Below are positions 49,913 to 58,369 of a stretch of 64,000 bases of DNA, piece by piece. The notes beneath the pieces are model-generated. The model worked only from the letters and a program-made list of their open reading frames with translations, was not told where the DNA came from and made no database searches. This DNA comes from CAWFNW01 sp963817405 (GTDB lineage: Bacteria > Actinomycetota > Coriobacteriia > Anaerosomatales > Anaerosomataceae), in assembly GCA_963817405.1 (NCBI GenBank), contig CAWFNW010000001.1:558001-622000 (forward strand), written 5' to 3'. Numbering within the stretch: the first letter of the stretch is position 1; each line of letters starts with the position of its first letter. Position numbers and translations under genes: made by a program.

Positions 49913-50407
49913 TTAGACTGCCTGCACGTCGCGCGACCCGCGCGCGAGCGCGATCTTGCCGGTCCGAGCGAGTTCCTTGATGCCGTATGCCCGAAGCAGG
50001 TCCTCCATCGCCGCGAGCTTGTCGCTGGTGCCGGTGGCCTCGATGGTGAGGCTGGCCTTGCCGACATCGACGATCTTCGCGCGGAAGACGTTCGCTATCT
50101 CGATGATCTCGTGTCTCCGCTCGGGCGCCGCGTTGACCTTGTAGAGCACAAGCTCGCGGTCGATCATCGCCTTCGGGTCGAGGTTCTGGATCTTGAGCAC
50201 GTTGATGAGCTTGTGGAGCTGCTTCGTGACCTGCTCGATGGCGATGTCGTCAGCGTCGACGACGATGGTCATGCGCGAGAGCGTCGGGTCCTCGGTGATG
50301 CCCACCGCGAGCGAGTCGATGTTGAAGCCGCGCCGAGCGAAGAGCGACGCCACGCGCGTGAGCACGCCCGGCTTGTTCTCCACGAGCACTGACAGTGTGT
50401 GCTTCAT
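49913..50407 (-). CDS. ilvN: Acetolactate synthase small (regulatory) subunit
   Basis: Regulatory subunit of acetohydroxyacid synthase, 164 residues. An N-terminal ACT domain (HTLSVLVENKPGVLTRVASL, then RRGFNIDSLAVG) binds valine for feedback inhibition. The C-terminal half (AMIDRELVLYKVNAAPERRH) is the IlvN/IlvH carboxy domain that activates the catalytic subunit. The start ATG 50407 directly abuts the ilvB stop at 50408. Some databases call this ilvH. Confidence 0.95.
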   Translation of the reverse strand: MKHTLSVLVENKPGVLTRVASLFARRGFNIDSLAVGITEDPTLSRMTIVVDADDIAIEQVTKQLHKLINVLKIQNLDPKAMIDRELVLYKVNAAPERRHEIIEIANVFRAKIVDVGKASLTIEATGTSDKLAAMEDLLRAYGIKELARTGKIALARGSRDVQAV

Positions 50408-52156
50408 CTACTCCCACACCTCCTCGAGCAGGTCGCCGTCGAGCATCTCGGAGACCGGCCCGCCGGGGATCCCGCCGAGCATCTCGTCGATCGAGCCGCC
50501 CGGGGCGACCATCGGGAACACGTTCTCCTCACGCGCGACCCTGACGTCCACGATCGCCGGCCCGTCGAAGGCAAAGGCGGCGACGAGCGCCGCATCCAGC
50601 TCGGCGGGTGTCGTGGCCCGCACGCCGAACGCGCCGTACGCCTCGGCAAGCTTCACGAAGTCGGGGCAGTCCTGCGGGAGCGTGGAGGACGAGTAGCGCC
50701 GGTCGTAGAAGAGCTCCTGCCACTGCCGCACCATCCCCAAGTAGCCGTTGTTGAGGATGACCACCTTGACCGGGAGATGGTTGATGGACGCGGTCGCGAG
50801 CTCCTGGCTGTTCATCTGGATCGAGCCGTCACCCGCGATGTTCACCACGAGGTAGTCGGGCCGAGCGAGCTGCGCCCCGATGGCAGCGGGAAGGCCGTAG
50901 CCCATCGTGCCGAGACCGCCCGACGACGCCCAGGTACGCGGCTCCTTGAGGCGCAGGTACTGGCACGCCCACATCTGGTTCTGGCCCACCTCGGTGCAGT
51001 AAACGGTGGGCCGGTCACGGGTGAGCTCGCGCACGCGCTCGACCACGAGCTCGGGCATGATCTCGGTCTCGCTTGCGTGGTAGTGGAACGGGTAGCGGCT
51101 CCGCCAGTCGTCGATGACGCGCATCCACGCGTCCGTGTGGGGCTCGGCGTTCATCTTGCGGAGCTCGGCGATGACCGCGACGATGATGGCTTTCGCGTCG
51201 CCGACGATCGGGAGGTCGACGGCGCGGTTCTTGCCGATCTCGGCGGGGTCGATGTCCGCGTGCACGATCTTCGCCTTGGTGGCGAACGTGGCGAGCTTGC
51301 CTGTCACTCGGTCGTCGAAGCGGACGCCGATACCAAAGAGCAGATCGGTCTCCGTGATCGCGTAGTTGGTGTACTTGCCGCCGTGCATGCCCGGCATTCC
51401 CACGAACAGGTGGTGGTCCTCCGGGAACGCCCCCTTGCCCATGAGCGTCGTCACCACCGGCAGCTGCATCAGCTCGGCAAGCTCCTTGAGCTCCTTGAAG
51501 GCGTTCGAGGCGAGTACCCCGCCGCCCACGTATAGGAGCGGCTTTCGTGCCTTCGCGATCAGGCGAGCGGCCTCGTTGATCTGTTTGGCGTGGCCCTTGA
51601 TCGTGGGCTTGTACCCCGGCAGCTGCACGTGCTCGGGATACTTGAACGTCAGCTCACCGCGCGAGATGTCCACCGGGATGTCGATGAGGACCGGACCCGG
51701 GCGGCCGGTCGACGCGATGTGGAATGCCTCCGCCACGATCTCGGGGATGTCGGCCGCATCGTCCACCAGGTAGTTGTGCTTGGTGATCGGGATCGTGATG
51801 CCCGTGATGTCGGTCTCCTGGAACGCGTCGGTCCCGAGGACGTGAGTAGCCACCTGGCCGGTGATCACCACGAGCGGGATCGAGTCCATATACGCGTTCG
51901 CGATGCCGGTCACGGTATTGGCCGCCCCCGGGCCGCTCGTCACGATGACGACGCCGGTCCTGCCGCTCGCACGGGCATATCCGTCGGCCGCGTGTGTCGC
52001 GCCCTGCTCGTGCCGAGTGAGAATCGTGCGAATCCCCTCGGCCTCGTAGAGCGCGTCGAAGATGGGCAGCACGACGCCGCCCGGATAGCCGAAGACGACC
52101 TCTACGCCCTCCGCCTCCAGTGACTTCACCAGCGCTTCCGCGCCTGTGATCCTCAT
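50408..52156 (-). CDS. ilvB: Acetolactate synthase large (catalytic) subunit
   Basis: Thiamine-diphosphate enzyme of 582 residues, condensing pyruvate with pyruvate or 2-oxobutyrate. ATG 52156 has GGAGGT upstream and gives MRITGAEALVKSLEAEGVEV. GYPGGVVLPIFDAL and RHEQGATHAADGYARASG carry the catalytic Glu region. The ThDP motif is NIAGDGSIQMNSQELATA. The start overlaps the ilvD stop by 4 bases. The length and the adjacent ilvN identify the anabolic, FAD-containing form rather than catabolic AlsS. Confidence 0.97.
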   Translation of the reverse strand: MRITGAEALVKSLEAEGVEVVFGYPGGVVLPIFDALYEAEGIRTILTRHEQGATHAADGYARASGRTGVVIVTSGPGAANTVTGIANAYMDSIPLVVITGQVATHVLGTDAFQETDITGITIPITKHNYLVDDAADIPEIVAEAFHIASTGRPGPVLIDIPVDISRGELTFKYPEHVQLPGYKPTIKGHAKQINEAARLIAKARKPLLYVGGGVLASNAFKELKELAELMQLPVVTTLMGKGAFPEDHHLFVGMPGMHGGKYTNYAITETDLLFGIGVRFDDRVTGKLATFATKAKIVHADIDPAEIGKNRAVDLPIVGDAKAIIVAVIAELRKMNAEPHTDAWMRVIDDWRSRYPFHYHASETEIMPELVVERVRELTRDRPTVYCTEVGQNQMWACQYLRLKEPRTWASSGGLGTMGYGLPAAIGAQLARPDYLVVNIAGDGSIQMNSQELATASINHLPVKVVILNNGYLGMVRQWQELFYDRRYSSSTLPQDCPDFVKLAEAYGAFGVRATTPAELDAALVAAFAFDGPAIVDVRVAREENVFPMVAPGGSIDEMLGGIPGGPVSEMLDGDLLEEVWE

Positions 52157-53838
52157 ATCCCCACCTCCGTGGTCGACTGCAGAACGGCGCCGGTGTCGGC
52201 ACTCGTGACGAAGTGCGCGTAGCGTGCGAGGTAGCCTTCGGTGACCTTGGGGGCAGGCGCCTTCCACTCGCGGCGGCGCATCGCGAGACGCTCCTCGGTC
52301 TCCACGAGCGTGAGCGTACCCGCGTCGATGTCGAGCTCGATCGTGTCGCCCTCTTCCACGAAGGCGATCGGGCCACCCTGCGCCGCTTCGGGACTCACGT
52401 GACCGATGCACGGACCCTTGGTGGCGCCGCTGAAGCGGCCGTCGGTGACGAGCACGACCGAGGTCGAGAGCCCGCGGCCTGCGATCGCCGAGGTCGGCGT
52501 CAGCATCTCGCGCATGCCGGGCCCGCCCTTGGGGCCCTCATAGCGGATGACGATGACGTCACCCGCGTTGATGCGCCCACCCAGGATGGTCTCGACCGCG
52601 TCCTCCTCACTCTCGAAAACGCGGGCCGGGCCCGAGTGCTTCCGCATCTCAGGCGCCACCGCGGACTGCTTGACGACCGCACCGCGCGGCGCCAGGTTGC
52701 CGCGAAGGACGCGCAGGCCACCCTCGGGGTAGTAGGCGTTCTCGCCAGCGTGGATGACGTCGCCGTCAGCACCCTTCGACGCGCGCACCGTGTGCCCCAT
52801 GTCCTTGCCGGTCACGGTCATCGCGTGGCGTTCGACCAGCCCGAGCCGGTCGAGCTCGTGCATGATCGCGGGAATGCCGCCGGCGAAGTAGAGGTCTTCC
52901 ATGTGGTGCTCGCCCGCCGGCGAGATGCGCACGAGGTTGGGGGTGCGCGCCGAGACCTCGGCCCAGTCGTCGAGCGTGATGTCGACGCCGGCCTCGTGCG
53001 CGATCGCGGTCAAGTGCAGGACCGTGTTCGACGACCCGCCGAACGCCATGTCGAGCGTCATCGCGTTCATGAACGCGTCACGCTTGAGGATGTCGCGGGC
53101 CGTGATCCTGTGCTTCAGGAGCTCCATGATCTGCATGCCCGCGTGCTTTGCGAGGCGGATGCGCTCCGAATAGACCGCGGGGATCGTGCCGTTGCCCGGA
53201 AGCCCCAAGCCGACCGCCTCGGTCAGGCAGTTCATCGAGTTCGCGGTGAAGAGGCCGGCGCAGCTGCCGCACGTGGGGCAGGCCGCACTCTCGAGCTCGC
53301 AGAGATCGTCCTCTGAAACGGTCCCCGCTGACGCGCCGCCGACCGCGGTGAAGACGGTGTCGAGATCGACCGCCTTTCCCTTCCACCTGCCCGCGAGCAT
53401 CGGGCCGCCGGAGACGACGATCGTTGGGATGTCGAGGCGCGCGGCTGCCATGAGCATGCCGGGGATGATCTTGTCGCAGTTTGGGATCATGACCATCGCG
53501 TCGAATGCGTGTGCCTGCACGACGAGCTCCACCGAGTCCGCGATGATCTCCCTCGATGCGAGCGAGTAGCGCATGCCGGCGTGTCCCATCGCGATGCCAT
53601 CGCACACGCCGATCGTGGAGAACGCGAGGGGCGTGCCGCCCGCAATGCGGACGCCCGCCTTGACGGCGTCGGCGATGGAGTCCAGCTGCAGATGCCCTGG
53701 GATGATCTCGTTCGCCGAGTTGACGATGGCGATGAGCGGACGCGAGATCTCCTCGTCGGTGAGACCGTCGGCCTTGAGGAGACTTCGGTGCGGCGCCCTG
53801 ACGGCCCCGCGCTTCATTCGGTCGCTGCGCAGCTCCAT
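52153..53838 (-). CDS. ilvD: Dihydroxy-acid dehydratase
   Basis: Iron-sulfur dehydratase of 561 residues, third common step of valine and isoleucine synthesis. It starts MELRSDRMKRGAVRAPHRSL at ATG 53838. Cluster cysteines are in MIPNCDKIIPGML and ACPTCGSCAGLFTANSMNCL, and TDGRFSGATKGPCIGHVSPE is the C-terminal signature. First gene of the ilvD-B-N-C-aminotransferase-serA-leuA operon. A T-box leader lies immediately upstream, so transcription or translation responds to uncharged tRNA. Confidence 0.97.
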   Translation of the reverse strand: MELRSDRMKRGAVRAPHRSLLKADGLTDEEISRPLIAIVNSANEIIPGHLQLDSIADAVKAGVRIAGGTPLAFSTIGVCDGIAMGHAGMRYSLASREIIADSVELVVQAHAFDAMVMIPNCDKIIPGMLMAAARLDIPTIVVSGGPMLAGRWKGKAVDLDTVFTAVGGASAGTVSEDDLCELESAACPTCGSCAGLFTANSMNCLTEAVGLGLPGNGTIPAVYSERIRLAKHAGMQIMELLKHRITARDILKRDAFMNAMTLDMAFGGSSNTVLHLTAIAHEAGVDITLDDWAEVSARTPNLVRISPAGEHHMEDLYFAGGIPAIMHELDRLGLVERHAMTVTGKDMGHTVRASKGADGDVIHAGENAYYPEGGLRVLRGNLAPRGAVVKQSAVAPEMRKHSGPARVFESEEDAVETILGGRINAGDVIVIRYEGPKGGPGMREMLTPTSAIAGRGLSTSVVLVTDGRFSGATKGPCIGHVSPEAAQGGPIAFVEEGDTIELDIDAGTLTLVETEERLAMRRREWKAPAPKVTEGYLARYAHFVTSADTGAVLQSTTEVGI

Positions 53839-53934
53839 GCGTCACCTTCCCTGACGGGTCGGTACCGCACGTGCCGCATAGCCCGAGAGTAAACGGGGTG
53901 CCGAAGACCAAAGGACCGCGTGCGCGCTCCGCCC

Positions 53935-54190
53935 CGGCCAGGGACGAGAGACGTCGCTCCCGCGGTACCACCCCGATTGGCGTCTGCGCGTGATTGCGCG
54001 AGCGCCCTCTTTATGCGGCAGGTAACGGATGCCACCGACCCGGCCTACTTGTCCCGGCCGCCGGCGGAGGTCGTCCGCCCGGCTCGCCGGCCCGTTCTTC
54101 CGAGTGGCTCAGGGGTGAGATTCGAAGCGTCCTGCGCCGGGTTTCCACCGTCCCCGACTCTCTGAGACCAGGATTGGCCCCTACTGTCCC
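53935..54190 (-). ncRNA. T-box leader for a branched-chain aminoacyl tRNA, upstream of ilvD
   Basis: On the minus strand the T-box core GGGGTGGTACCGCGGG lies at 53974-53959, followed by the typical CTCTCGTCCCTGG (about 53949-53937). Stem I carries AGAGAGTCGGGGACGGTGG, the conserved AGAGA and GGTG elements, from 54166. The specifier loop reads GAATCTCACC (54123-54114). ATC (Ile) and CTC (Leu) are both possible codons there, and both suit a branched-chain operon. No strong U-run follows the core, so whether it controls termination or initiation is open. The region 53839-54283 has no protein-coding gene. Confidence 0.9.
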
Positions 54191-54227
54191 CGTCAAAGCC
54201 CGTCGCGCTATTGGTGATTGGTCAGGC

Positions 54228-54257
54228 ACTATACACGACTGCCGCCCCGAGCGCCAA
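54228..54257 (-). promoter_or_regulatory. Promoter of the ilv operon T-box leader
   Basis: TTGGCG (54257-54252), an 18-base spacer and TATAGT (54233-54228) on the minus strand. This places the start of transcription near 54220, just ahead of T-box stem I. Confidence 0.6.
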
Positions 54258-54283
54258 ACGCACGAGCGGCAGTCGCGAAACCC

Positions 54284-57040
54284 CTATGAGAGCGGTGCCG
54301 GAGTGTGATTGGCCGGATGGCAATCCGTACATCCGACGGGCTTGGCGGGTACCGCGGTATTGGATGTGTGACAGAACGAGCACCCGTCCTGGTATCCGGT
54401 GAAGTCGACGCCCCAGGATGGCCCGACGTGCGTCGGCTCCTCGTGGAGCGCCGCATAGTCGCGCGACCATTGGATGCCGTGGCACCAGAACGTACCGCAG
54501 TTCGTCCAGTCGCTCGCGATCGGCGACCACGCGTGCTTCGCGGCCATACCGTCGTGCATCGTCGCAGCAGCATGACATCCGCTCTGGAGGCACGTCGTGT
54601 CCCAGGTCGTGAACTCGCTTCGCGGGGACGGGTGGCACGCCGAGCACGCCTCTGTCGCTACCGAGGACGACGGCTTCGAATGCTCGGCCATCAGGTCCAT
54701 AAGGTGACAGTCACCGCAGGTGTGATTCCCCTCGTATCGGCCACCGTCGTCGACGCCGTAGGTGACGATCGTCCCGTCGACGCGTCTGAACGGCACGCCC
54801 GCCAGATTCACGACCGTGCCTGAGGTAGGCACGCTTGCCACTGTTGCGGCATGCAACTCGGCGACGTAGGGGTGGGATGCGAGGTCATGGCATGCGGTAC
54901 AGGTCTTGTTGCCTGCTGCGATCGCCGCCGCGACAGCGGCGTTCGTGCTCTCGTGACAAGCGGCGCAGCCGAGGGCCTGCGCCTCGTGCTCTGTCACCAG
55001 GTTGCCGTCGTGGCACCCAGCGCAGCCCGCGATATCGACCTCGTGGAGCGCCCGGTGGTCGGTGCTCGGGTGGCACGACTCACAGGTGAAGTCACCCGCG
55101 GCGATGGCGGCTACGACGTTCGCGGCCGTGCTCTCGTGACACGTCGCGCAGGTGCTGGCGCCGTGGATGAGGATCAGGTTCGTGCCGACGTGGCACCCGG
55201 TGCCGTCGCAGGCAGCCGACACCGTCACCGGCTCGTGAAGCGAGGCGTGGTCGGTGGTGGGGTGGCACGACTCACAGGTGGTTTGCCCCGCCACAATCAA
55301 GTCCGCATGGCACACACAGCTGGCGTGACGAGTCGTCGGCGGTGTTGCCGGCAGTACCGCCATGAGGTTGCTGCCGTGGCACGACACGCAGGCGGCGCTC
55401 TGGTCGGTCATCGCCGATTCCGCCGTCGCATGCTGGAGAGCGGCTTCGTGCTTGGCGTTGATGTCGAAGTGGCACACGGAGCAGTCAGTCGTGGGTGTCA
55501 CGCCGGGGGCGTGGCACGCGGCGCAACCCGGAGGCGGGTTGCCCGTGCCGCGGAAGTCGTTCGTGTGCATCACCGTGACGTCGGTGCCGTGGCAGGTCGC
55601 CGCGGAGCACAGACCGGAGGTGATGGCGTGCGCTGCCGGGAGCGACGGATGGAAGTCGCCGTGGCAGGACTGGCACGTCCGCTTGCCGGCGATCACGGTC
55701 GTCGGATTGTGGCACGTCGCGCAGGTCGGGTGGATATCGATCGCGCTTGAGCCGTGGCAGTCCGCGAGCGTGCAGGTCAGGCGTGCGCCCTCTGCGCTCG
55801 TGATCGGCACGTGGGTGCCTTCGTGCGCTGCCGGGTGGCAGGTCTGGCAGTTGTTGGTCGGCGTGATGCCGGCGCCGTGGCACGCGACGCACTTGGGCGT
55901 CTCACCGTCATCGTTCCAGTCGGTGAGGTGGATCGTCGCGAGGTCGGTGTCATGGCAGCCCGCGCCGGCGCAGAAGAGCGCCGGCAGGTCGTGGGAGCCC
56001 ACGGCCGGGGGCGGCGGGACCACGTTGCGCTTGAGGATCAGCGCGATCTGGGCGCGGACGTTCGCGGAGAGCGCGGGCAGGCCACCGAACAGGTAGTACT
56101 GGTCGATGGCGTTCTTGTGCGCTCCGAGCGCGGCGGCGGGCTCACTCGAGATCGTCGCCGAGGTGGTGAGGAGGAGCACGGAGCTCTCCTCTCCCAGAAG
56201 CGGGCCGGCGCACAGCGCGTCGGGGAAGTTCTGCCCCGTCGCGACGCCGAGGTTGTTCCATACCATGCCCTGGGCAACGCCGTACTCGGCGACGGCCTTC
56301 GCGGTTGCGTATCGGTTGGCACCGAAAAGCCGTCCGTCGTACTTGGCGCCGAGCGCGGTCACGACGGATGCCGGGACGACGCTCGTGGAGCCGAGGACCT
56401 TGACCTTGGTGACGCCTGCCGGAACTGAGAAGCCGCCGTTGGCGTTCGACAGGATGAGCGGCATCCCCTTGGCGTACATGAGCGGGGAGGCGGCAAGCGC
56501 GTCGGGGAAGTTGAGGCCGGTCGCGAGGAACGCGCCGCCCTGATAGCCCGAGCCGAGGAGACGGATGGTCTCGGCCGCGACGAGTGATGCGGTCGCGTAG
56601 CGGTCGGCGCCGCCCAAGCGGACAGGCGTCCCCGCGATCTTGGCGTCGAGCTGGTTGAACGCGGCGGCTGAGACGGCCGCCGTCGAGCCTAAGACGTAGA
56701 TCTTGCTCGCGCCGAGGCGGGTGATCTCGGCCAAGACCTCCGCCGGGACCGACGAGGAGCGCGTGAGCAGGATCGGGCCGTCGACGGCCCCTGCGAGCGC
56801 TGCTCCGCCGAGCGCGTCGGGGAAGAGCTCCCCGGTGGCGATGACGACGGTCGAGGCGGTGCCGAACTTCATCGATGCCTGGACTGCGGTCTGATATCTG
56901 TCGGGCCCCTGGACGGGGATCGCGACGGGATCGGCGGCGAACGCCAAGCTACCCATGCTGAGCGCCAACACCACCCCCGCCACGAGTGACCCCAACGCCA
57001 TCACGCGTGGCTGCTTGCTGAGGTGACGGCAGCGGCGCAT
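54284..57040 (-). CDS. Cell-wall-anchored multihaem cytochrome: three cell-wall-binding repeats plus about 24 haem motifs
   Basis: Predicted 918-residue surface protein. ATG 57040 has AGGAGA 7 bases upstream, followed by a signal peptide (LGSLVAGVVLALSMGSLAFA). Residues 40-330 are three cell-wall-binding type 2 repeats (GPDRYQTAVQASMKFG, GADRYATASLVAAETI, GANRYATAKAVAEYG, each with a FPDAL element). A Pro-rich hinge (VVPPPPAVG, near 343) leads into about 570 residues of cytochrome. I count 17 CX2CH, six CX4CH (CAGAGCH, CTLADCH, CSAATCH, CDGTGCH, CLQSGCH, CGTFWCH) and one CVCH. It has its own transcription unit, with the ilv promoter just downstream. It could carry electrons across the thick cell wall. 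Confidence 0.92.
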   Translation of the reverse strand: MRRCRHLSKQPRVMALGSLVAGVVLALSMGSLAFAADPVAIPVQGPDRYQTAVQASMKFGTASTVVIATGELFPDALGGAALAGAVDGPILLTRSSSVPAEVLAEITRLGASKIYVLGSTAAVSAAAFNQLDAKIAGTPVRLGGADRYATASLVAAETIRLLGSGYQGGAFLATGLNFPDALAASPLMYAKGMPLILSNANGGFSVPAGVTKVKVLGSTSVVPASVVTALGAKYDGRLFGANRYATAKAVAEYGVAQGMVWNNLGVATGQNFPDALCAGPLLGEESSVLLLTTSATISSEPAAALGAHKNAIDQYYLFGGLPALSANVRAQIALILKRNVVPPPPAVGSHDLPALFCAGAGCHDTDLATIHLTDWNDDGETPKCVACHGAGITPTNNCQTCHPAAHEGTHVPITSAEGARLTCTLADCHGSSAIDIHPTCATCHNPTTVIAGKRTCQSCHGDFHPSLPAAHAITSGLCSAATCHGTDVTVMHTNDFRGTGNPPPGCAACHAPGVTPTTDCSVCHFDINAKHEAALQHATAESAMTDQSAACVSCHGSNLMAVLPATPPTTRHASCVCHADLIVAGQTTCESCHPTTDHASLHEPVTVSAACDGTGCHVGTNLILIHGASTCATCHESTAANVVAAIAAGDFTCESCHPSTDHRALHEVDIAGCAGCHDGNLVTEHEAQALGCAACHESTNAAVAAAIAAGNKTCTACHDLASHPYVAELHAATVASVPTSGTVVNLAGVPFRRVDGTIVTYGVDDGGRYEGNHTCGDCHLMDLMAEHSKPSSSVATEACSACHPSPRSEFTTWDTTCLQSGCHAAATMHDGMAAKHAWSPIASDWTNCGTFWCHGIQWSRDYAALHEEPTHVGPSWGVDFTGYQDGCSFCHTSNTAVPAKPVGCTDCHPANHTPAPLS

Positions 57041-57158
57041 ACAGGTCTCCTTCTCGATTCGGCTACTCGGTACCTCTTTATACCATGCACGCGTGTGCGC
57101 GCCGCAGCCTGGGGTATGCTTCGAGCGAGGTCGTCTCTCGCGAGAAAGGGCCCGGCAG

Positions 57159-58325
57159 GTGACGGCACCCGTCTTGGTGCACTCCGAGCACTCCGCCGCA
57201 TACGACTTCGGGCGGTCGCACCCGCTTCGCCCGGAGCGCGTGACGCTCACGATCGAGCTCATGCGCGCGTACGGTCTCATCGCGGAGAGCGACTTGGCCG
57301 ATGACGAGCACCGTTTCCGACTCGTCGAGCCGTACCCTGCGCGCGAGGACCAGCTCATGCGCGTCCATTCGCGGGAGTACGTCGCCGTCGTCAAGGCCGC
57401 CTCCGAGCGTCCCGAGACGTTCTGGGCTCGGAAGGGTCTCGGCGAGGGCGACACCCCCGTGTTCGCCGGTATGCATGGCGCTGCTGCGCTGATCGCCGGC
57501 GGCTCGATTGCAGCTATTCGCGAGGTGCTTGCCGGCCGCGCGCTCCGAGCCTTCCACCCAGCGGGTGGGCTGCACCACGCGCACCGTGACCATGCAGCTG
57601 GCTTCTGCGTCTACAATGATGCGGCCGCCGGAATCGCGTGGGCGCTCACGCGTGGCGCCGATCTTCGCGTCGCCTACATCGATATCGACGCGCACCACGG
57701 CGACGGCGTGCAAGAGGCGTTCTACACCGAGCCGCGAGTGCTCACCATCTCGGTCCACGAATCGGGCCGCTACCTGTTCCCCGGCACGGGCTGGCCGGAT
57801 GAGCGCGGCGAGGGGGCCGGCGCTGGGAGCGCCATCAACGTGCCGCTCCCGCCGAACGCCACGGATGCCTGCTACCGCCTCGTCTTCGACGACGTCGTAG
57901 CACCCGCTGTCCGAGCCTTCGCCCCCCATGTGATCGTCAGTCAGAACGGCGCCGACGCGCACTGGAGCGATCCGCTCACCACGCTTGGGATGACGATCGC
58001 CGGCCACGCGTGGCTCACGCATCGCATCCGCGCGCTCGCTGATGAAGTGAGCGGCGGACGGCTTGTCGCGCTCGGCGGCGGCGGCTACGCGTGGGCAACC
58101 GTCGTGCCGCGCGCGTGGACGCTTGCGGCCGCGTCGCTGCTCGGCGCGCGTCTCCCCGAGGAACTGCCGGGCGCGTGGCGCGACCTCGCAAGCACGTACT
58201 GCGCGGAGGCACCCTACGGACTGCTCGACGATGCGGGTCCGCAGTTACTGGAGGGCGAGGAGACGCGTCTGCTCGAGCAGACGCGCTTGTCGGTCGCACA
58301 GACGCTCGCGCAGCCAGGCGGCTGA
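57159..58325 (+). CDS. Histone-deacetylase-family hydrolase, AcuC-like
   Basis: Predicted 388-residue zinc hydrolase of the arginase/deacetylase fold. AcuC members deacetylate acetyl-lysine, for example on acetyl-CoA synthetase. Start is GTG 57159. Upstream codons to 57093 overlap the opposite gene's leader. Catalytic features are HPAGGLHHAHRDHAAGFCVY (the His-His pair and following loop), AYIDIDAHHGDGVQ (zinc ligands Asp and His) and LGGGGYAWATV. SDPLTTLGMT matches AcuC-like enzymes. It is divergent from the 24-haem cytochrome and convergent with the isocitrate dehydrogenase. Confidence 0.9.
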   Translation: MTAPVLVHSEHSAAYDFGRSHPLRPERVTLTIELMRAYGLIAESDLADDEHRFRLVEPYPAREDQLMRVHSREYVAVVKAASERPETFWARKGLGEGDTPVFAGMHGAAALIAGGSIAAIREVLAGRALRAFHPAGGLHHAHRDHAAGFCVYNDAAAGIAWALTRGADLRVAYIDIDAHHGDGVQEAFYTEPRVLTISVHESGRYLFPGTGWPDERGEGAGAGSAINVPLPPNATDACYRLVFDDVVAPAVRAFAPHVIVSQNGADAHWSDPLTTLGMTIAGHAWLTHRIRALADEVSGGRLVALGGGGYAWATVVPRAWTLAAASLLGARLPEELPGAWRDLASTYCAEAPYGLLDDAGPQLLEGEETRLLEQTRLSVAQTLAQPGG

Positions 58326-58369
58326 CGTCGACCCTCCCGCAGTCCGCCTAGGGCGTCCCACACGGCCCT

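Noticed and set aside
52157..52411. N-terminal extension of ilvB
   Set aside because: It lies inside ilvD, is Arg/His-rich, and ATG 52156 with GGAGGT gives the normal IlvB start.
57040..57454. N-terminal extension of the 24-haem cytochrome
   Set aside because: These codons overlap the divergent AcuC-like gene and lack domain features. ATG 57040 has a good ribosome site and opens directly into the signal peptide.
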